From: Endozoicomonas acroporae
GTDB taxonomy: Bacteria > Pseudomonadota > Gammaproteobacteria > Pseudomonadales > Endozoicomonadaceae
Direction: 5' to 3'
Length of the DNA: 37,744 nt
Assembly (NCBI RefSeq): GCF_002864045.1
Contig: NZ_PJPV01000085.1
Coordinates: forward strand, 1-37,744
Position 1 is the stretch's first letter; each line of letters opens with the position of its first letter. Positions 1 to 8,191 of the stretch are shown piece by piece. The position numbers were made by a program, and so were the translations under genes. The notes beneath the pieces were generated by a model. The model was not told the origin of the DNA. It made no database searches and saw nothing but the letters and a program-made list of their open reading frames with translations.

Positions 1-19
1 TAAACTCAGCAAAATGAAC

Positions 20-77
20 TTCTGAACAGAACACAACAGCAGTCTGCTTTTTATATTTTCATGAATTAATGAAATAT
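20..77 (+). promoter_or_regulatory. Leader of OPR/RAP copy 1 with two palindromes
   Basis: TTCTGAACAGAA (20-31) is a palindrome with 5-bp arms. A second imperfect palindrome has arms ATATTTTCAT (53-62) and ATGAAATAT (69-77) and ends five bases before the ATG. The same leader is repeated before the second paralogue, so it is part of the duplicated unit. It may be an operator or an mRNA structure that occludes the start; no clear ribosome binding site is present. Confidence 0.45.
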
Positions 78-81
78 AATT

Positions 82-3000
82 ATGGATAGAAGCTCTGCTG
101 GTATCAGTGATAAATACACAAGATCAGGTAATGATTACAACCAACCGAGTGACCATGCACCTTCTTCAGGGCGTGGACGATACAGATATGCCACAGTCAG
201 ACAATGGAGTAATCCCCCCCGCACTACACCGGGTCGCAATGACTTTTACCACTCTTCTGGCACACGTTCTTCTCAACATCTACAGTGCCGTTCAGTAAGC
301 TCTGCTCAAGATTTTAATGCCCTTATCAAACAGGAAATAATGGATGGTCTGGTGAGTAAATCGGATCATTTCGGTCATCGCTATGATGGGAGAGATCACG
401 GTCGATATGCCAGTTCAATTAAAAAATACACGTCAGCTGCTAAAAGACCGTTAAACCGGGCGGAACAAAGCCAACTGATACGTATGCTGCAAAATTTTAC
501 CCCAACACGGCGTTGGGATTGGCGAAGCCTGACGACAACCCTTCATTCATTGACTTCAGCGGGTGTTTTTACCCCTTATAAACCCATGGATGAGCGTGTC
601 AGGTTTACTCAAGCTGCCTTATTGTCAATGCTACTTGATGCAGTAATATTCAAGTGCAATCAAAAACCTCAAGCCAGGGATATTGATGCCCGGGGAATCG
701 CCAACCTGTTGTGGGCCATGGCGAAACTGGTGGACCACGGGCAGAAGCGGACATCAGAGTTCAACGGGGCTGTGGCCGCCCTGTTGCTCCACGTGATCGC
801 ACAGAAAGACCAATTTAAGGCCCAGGGCATTGCCAATCTGCTGTGGGCCATGGCGAAACTGGTGGACAACGGCCAGGAGCGGACACCCGGGCTCAACGAG
901 GCCGTGGCCACGCTTTTGTCCTACGTGAACGCACAGAAAGACCAATTTAATGCCCAGCATATTGCCAACCTGCTGTGGGCCATGGCGAAACTGGTGGACA
1001 ACGAGCAGGAGCAGACACCAGGGCTCAAAGAAGCCGTGGTCGCCCTGTTGACCCTCGTGAGCGCACAGAAAGACCAATTTAATGCCCAGGGTATCGCCAA
1101 CCTGCTGTGGGCCATGGCGAAACTGGTGGACAACGGTCAGATGCAGACACCACACCTTAAAAAGGCCATGTTAGCTCTGTTGCCCCACGTGAACGTACAG
1201 AAAGACCAATTTATTCCTCAGGCTATCGTTAACCTGCTGTGGGCCATGGCGAAACTGTTGGACAACGAGCAGGAGCAGACACCAGAACTCAAAGAGGCTG
1301 TGGCTGCGCTGTTGCCCCAAGTAAACACAAAAAAAGCTTGCTTTAATCCACAGGAAATCACCAACCTGCTGTGGGCCATGGCGAAACTGGTGGACAACGA
1401 GCAGGAGCAGACACCAGGGCTCAAAGAAGCCGTGGTCGCCCTGTTGCCCCTCGTGAGCGCACAGAAAGACCAATTTAATGCCCAGGGTATCGCCAACCTG
1501 CTGTGGGCCATGGCGAAACTGGTGGACAACGGGCAGGAGCGGACACCGGGGCTCAACAAGGCATTGGCTGCATTGTTACCCAAAGTGAACACTCAGCAAG
1601 ACCAATTTAACGCTCAAGGGATCGCCAACCTGCTGTGGGGCATGGCGAAACTGGTGGACAATGGCCAGAAATGGACACCAGAGCTTAAAGAAGCTGTGGC
1701 TGCGCAATTACCCCATGTGAACGCACAAAAAGCTAATTTTAAACCACAGGAAATCACCAACCTGCTGTGGGCCATGGCGAAGCTGGTGGACAACGGCCAG
1801 AAGTGGTCACCAGAGTTCTACGGGGCTGTGGCCGCACTGTTACCCCACGTGATCGCACGGAAAGACCAATTTACTTCTCAGCATATCGTCAACCTGCTGT
1901 GGGTCATGGCAAAACTCCTGGACAACGGCCAGGAGTGGACACCACCAGAGCTCAAAGAGGCTGTGGCCGCACTGTTGTCGCAAGTGAACGAACATAAAGA
2001 CCAATTTAATGCCCAGCATATTGCCAACCTCCTGTGGGCCATGGCGAAACTGTCGGACAACGGTCAAGAACAGACACCAGAATTCAGCGCAACCGTGGCC
2101 GTGCTGTTGCCCCACGTGAAGGCACAGAAAGCTAACTTTAAACCACAGGAAATCGCCATCCTGCTCTGGGCCATGGCGAAACTGGTGGACAACCGGCAGG
2201 AGCAGGCAACAGGTCTCATGGAAGCCGTGGTCGCCCTGTTGCCCCTTGTGAACGCAAAGAAAGACCAATTTAATGCCCAAGGGGTCACCAACCTGCTGTG
2301 GGCCGTGGCGAAACTGGTGGACAACGGGCAGGAGCAGACACCAGTGCTCAAAGAGGCCGTGGTTGCCCTGTTGCCCCAAGTGAATGCGCAGAAAGACCAA
2401 TTTAATGCCCAGGGGATCGCCAACCTGCTGTGGGCCATGGTGAAATTGGTGGACGACGTGCAAGAGCCGACACCAGAGCTCAAAAAAGCCGTCACCACGC
2501 TGTTGCCCCAAGTGAACGAACAGAAAGCTAACTTTAAACCACAGGAAATTGCCAACCTGCTGTGGGCCACTGCGAAACTGGTGGACGACGTGCAGGAGCA
2601 GACACTCGAGTTTAAAGAGGCCGTCACAGCGCTGTTGCCCCACGTGAATGCACAGAAAGCTAACTTTAAACCACAGGAAATCGCCGTCCTGCTCTGGGCC
2701 ATGGCGAAACCGGGTGAGCTCGTTGAGCTGAACCTGGTTACCTCTATCTTCAAATCGCTTGTCCACAAAATCAGTGAAAACCCTCAGCTCTCTCAGAAAG
2801 CCATATTGATGTCTCTCTGGGGAGTCATGGTATGCTGTGCCAGGCTTTCTCTGGTCTCCACTGCCAATAAATATAACGTGCTTGAAAAGCACATGGATGA
2901 CCTGTTTACTCGCCTGGAAAATACATCCCCGGATAATGAAGAGGATCAAACCATCATTGCCATGGCCGCAAGTTGGCTTGGCAGAGTGTGTCCGTTGGAC

Positions 3001-3504
3001 CCCCATTACCCGACGATGACTTCAAAACCTCAAACTGTCGTCCGCAATCAACTCCAATCATGCATGCCCTCTTTGAAGATTGAAGAAGAAAAGAGTCTGA
3101 ACTCATTACCTCCGGTTGACCTGCTACTGCCAGATCACAACATTGTGATTGAAGTTCAGGGACCGTCTCATTACGTGAGTGGCGATTTCAAAACCAGGAA
3201 GGGTTCGACTCTGCTGAAAATCGCACTGCTGCAAAAAGCAGGATTTGAGGTCATTGAAATTCCGGCTAACCAGCTTTGGCACCAGGATTTAAGGAAACCA
3301 TTTATTGATCAAATAAAGGCCAGGGTAAACATCCTGCCACAGAGTCATGGCTCTGTGGCACTTAACATCGGGTGGGCAGATGAGACACTCGTTACTACCA
3401 ATAAAGCATGGCAACCCTCAGATCACTGCTACTTAACCATCGAAGAGCGTTTAAAAGAGCAAACCGGCAAACCAGGAAATAGGATGAAAAAAAACAGCCC
3501 GTAA
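82..3504 (+). CDS. OPR-like repeat / RAP domain protein, copy 1
   Basis: This 1140-aa protein has three parts. Residues 1-205 are a Ser/Arg-rich, probably partly disordered head with an alpha-helical section. Residues 206-866 hold 15 tandem repeats of 44 aa (unit 10 has 45) with core ANLLWAMAKLVDNGQ, then a partial sixteenth unit. From about residue 1008 comes a RAP-like domain (VDLLLPDHNIVIEVQGPSHY, then a conserved GFEVIEIP). Known from the families: OPR repeats of organelle proteins end in a very similar ANLLWALAKL motif and often precede a RAP domain, which has a PD-(D/E)XK nuclease-like fold; they bind specific RNAs. RNA binding is therefore inferred. The repeat is longer than the usual 38 aa. 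The start is the first ATG, conserved in the paralogue, but no Shine-Dalgarno sequence is visible. There is no signal peptide. It could be secreted into a host or act on the cell's own RNA; the sequence does not decide. Confidence 0.8.
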   Translation: MDRSSAGISDKYTRSGNDYNQPSDHAPSSGRGRYRYATVRQWSNPPRTTPGRNDFYHSSGTRSSQHLQCRSVSSAQDFNALIKQEIMDGLVSKSDHFGHRYDGRDHGRYASSIKKYTSAAKRPLNRAEQSQLIRMLQNFTPTRRWDWRSLTTTLHSLTSAGVFTPYKPMDERVRFTQAALLSMLLDAVIFKCNQKPQARDIDARGIANLLWAMAKLVDHGQKRTSEFNGAVAALLLHVIAQKDQFKAQGIANLLWAMAKLVDNGQERTPGLNEAVATLLSYVNAQKDQFNAQHIANLLWAMAKLVDNEQEQTPGLKEAVVALLTLVSAQKDQFNAQGIANLLWAMAKLVDNGQMQTPHLKKAMLALLPHVNVQKDQFIPQAIVNLLWAMAKLLDNEQEQTPELKEAVAALLPQVNTKKACFNPQEITNLLWAMAKLVDNEQEQTPGLKEAVVALLPLVSAQKDQFNAQGIANLLWAMAKLVDNGQERTPGLNKALAALLPKVNTQQDQFNAQGIANLLWGMAKLVDNGQKWTPELKEAVAAQLPHVNAQKANFKPQEITNLLWAMAKLVDNGQKWSPEFYGAVAALLPHVIARKDQFTSQHIVNLLWVMAKLLDNGQEWTPPELKEAVAALLSQVNEHKDQFNAQHIANLLWAMAKLSDNGQEQTPEFSATVAVLLPHVKAQKANFKPQEIAILLWAMAKLVDNRQEQATGLMEAVVALLPLVNAKKDQFNAQGVTNLLWAVAKLVDNGQEQTPVLKEAVVALLPQVNAQKDQFNAQGIANLLWAMVKLVDDVQEPTPELKKAVTTLLPQVNEQKANFKPQEIANLLWATAKLVDDVQEQTLEFKEAVTALLPHVNAQKANFKPQEIAVLLWAMAKPGELVELNLVTSIFKSLVHKISENPQLSQKAILMSLWGVMVCCARLSLVSTANKYNVLEKHMDDLFTRLENTSPDNEEDQTIIAMAASWLGRVCPLDPHYPTMTSKPQTVVRNQLQSCMPSLKIEEEKSLNSLPPVDLLLPDHNIVIEVQGPSHYVSGDFKTRKGSTLLKIALLQKAGFEVIEIPANQLWHQDLRKPFIDQIKARVNILPQSHGSVALNIGWADETLVTTNKAWQPSDHCYLTIEERLKEQTGKPGNRMKKNSP
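697..2679 (+). repeat. 15 x 132-bp coding tandem repeat (44-aa OPR-like units)
   Basis: Fifteen direct repeats of 132 bp (one of 135 bp) start at the Ile codon of each I-A/T/V-NLLW motif; a degenerate sixteenth unit begins at 2680. The helix-A core (NLLWAMAKLVDN) is almost invariant. Variation concentrates in three places: residues 15-24, residues 31-35, and the last four residues before the next unit (NAQG, NAQH, IPQA, NPQE, KPQE, TSQH). Units 3 and 6 are almost identical in DNA. Confidence 0.95.
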
Positions 3505-3603
3505 TCGTCCCCCTGCCATCATGACTCAGGAACCGTTTTCACAATTCAGAGTAGATGTTCTCCTCCAACCACTTGCGTTTATAGACAGTTCAGCAAAATG
3601 AAC

Positions 3604-3656
3604 TTCTGAACAGAACAGCAGTCTGCTTTTTATATTTTCATGAATTAATGAAATAT
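3604..3656 (+). promoter_or_regulatory. Leader of OPR/RAP copy 2, duplicate of the first
   Basis: It contains the same TTCTGAACAGAA palindrome (3604-3615) and the same AT-rich inverted repeat (3632-3641 with 3648-3656) at the same distance from the ATG at 3661. The leader differs from copy 1 mainly by a short deletion in the ACACAACAGC stretch. Retention of both palindromes next to a protein that has diverged suggests either recent duplication or a shared control element. Confidence 0.45.
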
Positions 3657-3660
3657 AATT

Positions 3661-6315
3661 ATGGATAGAAGCTCTGCTGGTATCAGTGGTAAATACACAA
3701 GATCAGGTAATCATTACAACCAACCGAATGACCATGCCCCTTCTTCAGGGCGTGGACGATATAGACATGCCACAGTCAGACAATGTGATAATCCCCCCCG
3801 CAATGCTCCGGGGCGTAATGAACTTTACCTTTCTTCTGGCGCACGCTCTTCTCAACATTTACATTGCCGTTCAGTTAACCCTGCTCAAGATTTTAATGCT
3901 CTCATCAAACAGGAAATAATGGATGATCTGGTGAGAAAATCGGATCGTTTCGGTCATCGCTATGATGGGAGATATCACGGTCAATTTGCCAGTTCGATTA
4001 AAAAATACACGTCAGCTGCTCAAAGACCGTTAAATCGATCTGAACAAAGCCAGCTGATACGTATGCTGCAAAATTTTACCCCAACACGGCGCTGGGATTG
4101 GCGAAGCCTGACGACAACACTTCATTCATTTACTTCAGCGGGTGTTTTTACCTTTCATAAACCCATGGATGAGCGTGTTAAGCTTACTCAAGCTCACTTA
4201 TTGTCAACGCTAATTGATGCAATAATATTTAACTGCAGCCAAAAAACTGAAGCCAGGAATATTGATGCCCGAGGTATCGCCAACCTGCTGTGGGTCATGG
4301 CGAAACTGGTGGACAACGGGCAGAAGCGGACATCACAGTTCAACGAGGCCGTTGTCGCGCTGTTGCCCCACGTGAACGCAAAGAAAGACCAATTTAAGGC
4401 CCAGGGCATTGCCAACCTGCTGTGGGCCATGGCGAAACTGGTGGACAACGGGCTGGAGCGGACATCAGGGCTCAACGAGGCCGTTGTCGCGCTGTTGCCC
4501 CACGTGAACGCACAGAAAGACCAACTTAAGGCCCAGGGCATTGCCAACCTGCTGTGGGCCATGGCGAAACTGGTGGACAACGGGCTGGAGCGGACACCAG
4601 GGCTCAACAAGGCCGTGGTCGCCCTGTTGCCCCTCGTGAACGCACAGAAAAACCAACTTAATGCCCAGGCCATTGCCAACCTGCTGTGGGCTATGGCGAA
4701 ACTGGTGGATAACGGGCTGGAGCGGACACGGGGGCTCAACGAGGCCGTGGCCGCCCTGTTGCCCCTCGTGAACGCACAGAAAAACCAATTTATTCCTCAG
4801 CATATCGCCAACCTGCTGTGGGCCATGGCGAAACTGGTGGACCACGGGCAGAAGCAGACACAGGGGCTCAACGAGGCCGTGGTCGCCTTGTTGCCCCTCG
4901 TGAACGCACAGAAAAACCAACTTAATGCCCAGGCCATTGCCAACCTGCTGTGGGCCATTACGAAACTGGTGGACAACAGGCAGGAGTGGACACCAGAGTT
5001 TAAAGCGGCCGTGGCCGCCCTGTTGCCCCTCGTGAACGCACAGAAAAACCAACTCAATGCCCAGGGAATCGCCAACCTGTTGTGGGCCATGGCGAAACTG
5101 GTGGACAACGGGCTGGAGCGGACACAGGGGCTCAACGAGGCCGTGGCCGCCCTGCTGCCCCTCGTGAACGCACAAAAAAACCAACTTAATGCCCAGGCCA
5201 TTGCCAACCTGCTGTGGGCCATGGCGAAACTGGTGGACAACGAGCAGAAGCAGACAACACCCGGGCTCAACGAGGCCGTGGCCGCCCTGCTGCCCCTCGT
5301 GAACGCACAGAAAGACCAATTTATTCCTCAGCATATCACCAACCTGCTGTGGGCCATGGCGAAACTGGTGGACCACGGGCAGGAGCAGACACAGGAGCTC
5401 AACGAGGCCGTGGCCGCGCTGTTGCCCCTCGTGAACGCACAGAAAGACCAATTTATTCCTCAGCATATCGCCAACCTGCTGTGGGCCATGGCGAAACTGG
5501 GTGAGCTCGTTGAGTTGAACGTGGTTACCTCTTCGTTCGAATCTCTTGTGTACAGAATCAGTGAAAACCCTCAACTCCCTCAACAAGATATATCGATGTC
5601 TCTCTGGGGAGTCATGGTGTGCTGTGCCAGGTTGTCTCTGGTCTCCAATACCAATAAAAATAACGTACTTGAAAAGCACATGGATGACCTGTTGACTCGC
5701 CTGGAAAATGCCTCGCCAGATAATGAAGAGGATCAATCCATCATGATCATGGCCGCCATTTGGCTTGGCAGACCGAGTCTGGTTGTCCGCCATTACCAGA
5801 CAGCCATTTCAAAAACCCAAGCCGAATTCCGCAACCGACTCCAATCATCTATTCCCTCTTTGAAAATTGAAGAAGAAAAGAGTCTGAACTCATTACCTCC
5901 AGTTGACCTGCTTCTGCCAGATCACAACGTTGTGATTGAAATTCAGGGGCCGTCGCATTACGTGGGTGGTGATTTCAAAACCAGGAATGGTTCGACTCTG
6001 CTGAAAATCGCACTGCTGCAAAAATCAGGATTTGAGGTCATTGAAATCCCGGTTAACCAGCTTTGGAGCCCGGACTCAATAAAACGATGTATTGATCAAA
6101 TAAAGATCAGGGTGGACATCCTGGAACAGCGGCATGGCTCTGTACCACATACTCAAACGCGAGGGGCAGGTGAGCCATATGTTACTGACGATAAAGGATG
6201 GCAAGATCACTGTGACTTAACTACCGAAGGACATTCAGAAGAGCAAACAGGTAAATCAAAAAGTAGAAAAAAGAAGAGAAAAAAAAGGCCAGTAACCTCT
6301 TCCCTTCCATCATGA
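3661..6315 (+). CDS. OPR-like repeat / RAP domain protein, copy 2
   Basis: A paralogue of the gene just upstream: 884 aa, the same head (residues 1-205), nine full 44-aa repeats plus a partial tenth (from residue 206), and the same RAP-like domain at about residues 743-810 (VDLLLPDHNVVIEIQGPSHY). The length difference comes mainly from six fewer repeats. Its repeats are more homogeneous (many units share LVNAQKNQLNAQ). The C-terminus ends in a strongly basic run, KSRKKKRKKRP, that the first copy lacks and that resembles a nuclear localisation signal. The function inferred from OPR/RAP families is sequence-specific RNA binding, perhaps on host RNA after secretion. There is no signal peptide, membrane segment or recognisable SD. 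Similarity of the two genes continues about 20 bp past the stop codons, which defines a tandem duplication of about 3.5 kb. Confidence 0.8.
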   Translation: MDRSSAGISGKYTRSGNHYNQPNDHAPSSGRGRYRHATVRQCDNPPRNAPGRNELYLSSGARSSQHLHCRSVNPAQDFNALIKQEIMDDLVRKSDRFGHRYDGRYHGQFASSIKKYTSAAQRPLNRSEQSQLIRMLQNFTPTRRWDWRSLTTTLHSFTSAGVFTFHKPMDERVKLTQAHLLSTLIDAIIFNCSQKTEARNIDARGIANLLWVMAKLVDNGQKRTSQFNEAVVALLPHVNAKKDQFKAQGIANLLWAMAKLVDNGLERTSGLNEAVVALLPHVNAQKDQLKAQGIANLLWAMAKLVDNGLERTPGLNKAVVALLPLVNAQKNQLNAQAIANLLWAMAKLVDNGLERTRGLNEAVAALLPLVNAQKNQFIPQHIANLLWAMAKLVDHGQKQTQGLNEAVVALLPLVNAQKNQLNAQAIANLLWAITKLVDNRQEWTPEFKAAVAALLPLVNAQKNQLNAQGIANLLWAMAKLVDNGLERTQGLNEAVAALLPLVNAQKNQLNAQAIANLLWAMAKLVDNEQKQTTPGLNEAVAALLPLVNAQKDQFIPQHITNLLWAMAKLVDHGQEQTQELNEAVAALLPLVNAQKDQFIPQHIANLLWAMAKLGELVELNVVTSSFESLVYRISENPQLPQQDISMSLWGVMVCCARLSLVSNTNKNNVLEKHMDDLLTRLENASPDNEEDQSIMIMAAIWLGRPSLVVRHYQTAISKTQAEFRNRLQSSIPSLKIEEEKSLNSLPPVDLLLPDHNVVIEIQGPSHYVGGDFKTRNGSTLLKIALLQKSGFEVIEIPVNQLWSPDSIKRCIDQIKIRVDILEQRHGSVPHTQTRGAGEPYVTDDKGWQDHCDLTTEGHSEEQTGKSKSRKKKRKKRPVTSSLPS
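4276..5466 (+). repeat. 9 x 132-bp coding tandem repeat (44-aa OPR-like units)
   Basis: Nine units (the eighth is 45 aa) begin at residue 206, exactly the residue where the array begins in copy 1; a partial unit starts at 5467. The unit-final tetrapeptides are KAQG, NAQA, NAQG or IPQH. The DNA between units is highly conserved. Confidence 0.95.
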
Positions 6316-6376
6316 CTCAAGAACCGTTTTCACATTATAGTCATTATCACCAGTAACAACGAGCAAGGATTACCGG

Positions 6377-6643
6377 GTGATTTTTGTGGGCGACGCCGCC
6401 ATGTCTCCCTATGAAATTACCTCACCCGGCGGCAGTGTCGAACATTTCAATGAAGAGGCCGGTCAGGTCTGGATGTCACGGCTGAAAGCGCACTTTGACC
6501 GGGTCGCATGGCTGAACCCCTCCCCGGAACATGCCTGGCAATATACCTCATCAACACGACTGATTGATGAGCAGATGGAAGGCAAAATGTTCCCGCTGAC
6601 CATTAATGGCCTGGAAGAGGCAATGGGCTATCTTGCTGGATAA
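6377..6643 (+). pseudogene. 3' remnant of a VWA-domain (CoxE-like) protein gene
   Basis: The 88-residue reading frame (VIFVGDAAMSPYEITSPGGS, then WLNPSPEHAWQYTSSTRLI and MFPLTINGLEEAM) matches the C-terminal end of bacterial von Willebrand factor A proteins of the CoxE-like type, which normally run to about 400 aa. The similarity can be followed upstream only to a DYR tripeptide at about 6368; before that the frame reads non-homologous sequence next to the end of the second OPR/RAP gene. The metal-binding VWA core is absent and no SD precedes the GTG at 6377. I read it as a gene truncated when the OPR/RAP pair arrived or rearranged. It is probably not expressed as a functional protein. Confidence 0.7.
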
Positions 6644-6785
6644 ATAATTTTTCAAAGAGGGAACGATTTTCGTGTCAAACAGTCCGATTAGGTAAGAGTG
6701 TATCATTAAGAGATTCTGAATGATTCATTACTCTTCACCATTCGAATGTTAACATCTACTTCAAATTAGCGAGGAAGGTCTTTCA

Positions 6786-7379
6786 ATGCTGAACCCACCA
6801 GTAAGTTATCGCCCGCAACAATCACCAGATTTTACCTCTTATGCAACTGTAATAAGTGAAGAGGATCAGGGGAAATTTAATGATTTTGTAACAAAAATTA
6901 TCAAAACTGCTGATGATGGTATTGAAAATGCCGCTTCAGAATTAGGCTGCACACCCAAACAAGTTGCCCAACCATTGAGTGATTATTTGATAAAGCATTA
7001 TTCATTGTCAGCACCGCAAGATTCGAGGATCAGTACCGCTTCAAAAAATCCTGACAACCCCGATAATTGGAGATGGGATCTCTGGGAAAAAAAACTTTAT
7101 ACGCCTGAGGGTTATTTTGTATCAGATGAGATAGAAAAGAAAATTTCTTTTGCATTTGAGGGTGAGCTATTCGGGAAAAATCTTCAATCATGCAAAGATG
7201 AGTTGCCTAACATGCATGTAGCTACACCAAGTTCAGCTTATGAATGTAAAAATGGTTATGCAATCGTAACCAAATTCTGTCAAAATTTAAAACCGATTAC
7301 CCCATTGATTCGCTATTGTATTAGTGAAGGTATGTTCTCATATGAATTCATTAATAATTTGTTCGATATGTCCAAATAA
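6786..7379 (+). CDS. Hypothetical protein, 197 aa
   Basis: I do not recognise this protein. The start ATG is preceded by a good ribosome binding site (GAGGAAGG, about 7 nt upstream). The sequence is soluble-looking, with no signal peptide or membrane segment. It is AT-richer than the core genes, with rare-looking codon use typical of accessory DNA. It has aromatic stretches (NWRWDLWEKKLY, around residues 95-106) and several Cys residues in the C-terminal half. It sits alone between the VWA remnant and a palindromic repeat, in the same accessory island as the OPR/RAP genes, so a symbiosis-related or effector role is possible but unsupported. Confidence 0.55.
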   Translation: MLNPPVSYRPQQSPDFTSYATVISEEDQGKFNDFVTKIIKTADDGIENAASELGCTPKQVAQPLSDYLIKHYSLSAPQDSRISTASKNPDNPDNWRWDLWEKKLYTPEGYFVSDEIEKKISFAFEGELFGKNLQSCKDELPNMHVATPSSAYECKNGYAIVTKFCQNLKPITPLIRYCISEGMFSYEFINNLFDMSK

Positions 7380-7449
7380 ATAAACATAGAAACACGAAGT
7401 ACACAAATACTCATGACGATTGTTCGTCACCCTCTGGTATGAAAGATTT

Positions 7450-7516
7450 GCCACGGAGGCACGGAGACACAGAGGTAAAACTTTATCTTGTCTCCGTGCC
7501 TCTGTGTCTCCGTGGC
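7450..7516. repeat. CACGGAG-type intergenic palindrome
   Basis: The left arm (GCCACGGAGGCACGGAGACA, continuing) and right arm (ending CTGTGTCTCCGTGGC) form an imperfect hairpin built from short CAC(A/G)GAG units. This type of repeat is common in many bacterial genomes, where it is often misread as a small gene with an 'ATEARRHR' peptide. Related copies lie at about 32338-32432 and 37314-37366. The rest of 7380-7684 holds a further degenerate GAAGGAA/TTCCTTC inverted pair and no credible gene. Confidence 0.7.
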
Positions 7517-7684
7517 AATTTTTCTTTCACGGCAAATGGCAAAGAGCACGAAGGAATAGAACATCTCTTCTTTGTGTTCTTCGTCGTTCCTTCTTCAACT
7601 TCCCGAATCTGGGAGTAGGCGCTTAATGTCTTCCCTAAGAGTTGCAGCCAAGCTCAGATATACAACTTACAGGTGCCACAACCA

Positions 7685-8191
7685 TTAACACCAGTACGAC
7701 AGCATCCGTAATGGGTTGTTCCTATAATGGTGTTCAATACGCTCTTCAATTTCTGATGTGGCTGCTTTCCCACCCAACAGCTGCCACTGTTTTGCCTGGG
7801 TCAGATCCTCGTCAGATACTGCCGCCATTAAATTTTGGTTAAGTTTGTCCTCAGGATAAAACTGCGACAATACTTTATCGTATTCCCCAACCTGGAAACG
7901 ATTATTTTCTGCTGCGAATCTTAACTTATCATCCAGAAACTTGTCGTCTATTCGGCCACCGAATTCAATCCAGGCTTTGATATTCTCAACAGGAGTCTCC
8001 ACTGCCATGGAACGTCTCAGGCAGTGATCTTTTTCCTCTTGAGTAAATGTGCTGATACCAAGCTTTAACAGCGTCTGTGCGACAGTAAAATCCGCTGACT
8101 TAGCAGCCTCACTGCGGACTTCCGGAATTATTTTCTCAACTTTCGGCCCACCTGCCTTCAACGCCCATTTTGCTGCTTCCGTATGGCCCAT
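7685..8191 (-). CDS. Ankyrin-like protein, possibly 5'-truncated
   Basis: The 168-aa frame contains helix pairs typical of degenerate ankyrin repeats (MGHTEAAKWALKAGG, TVAQTLLKLGI, NIKAWIEFGGRIDD, AKQWQLLGGKA), suggesting a protein-protein interaction role. The ATG at 8191 has a plausible ribosome binding site (GGGAGG, 8-9 nt away). However, the same frame stays open upstream to about 8362 and reads coding-like sequence (SREIYEDDPIEQFFREVVF) without any ATG, GTG or TTG before the stop. The protein may therefore have lost its original 5' end and now start internally. Its strand and its position next to cobB do not suggest an operon. Ankyrin proteins are frequent in host-associated bacteria. 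Confidence 0.55.
   Translation of the reverse strand: MGHTEAAKWALKAGGPKVEKIIPEVRSEAAKSADFTVAQTLLKLGISTFTQEEKDHCLRRSMAVETPVENIKAWIEFGGRIDDKFLDDKLRFAAENNRFQVGEYDKVLSQFYPEDKLNQNLMAAVSDEDLTQAKQWQLLGGKAATSEIEERIEHHYRNNPLRMLSYWC

Noticed and set aside
1840..3006. Antisense open frames of up to 388 codons across the first repeat array (also 4465-5793 across the second, 442 codons)
   Set aside because: The 132-bp unit is a multiple of three, so any stop-free antisense unit stays open throughout. The sense frame has recognisable domains and the antisense products are only repeats of the unit.
697..5466. Regular direct repeats as a possible CRISPR array
   Set aside because: Units are 132 bp, contiguous and in-frame coding, without unique spacers or cas genes.
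7420..7626. Small 68-codon frame over the CACGGAG palindrome
   Set aside because: It is a translation of the repeat (ATEARRHRG...), a frequent spurious gene; no SD or domain.
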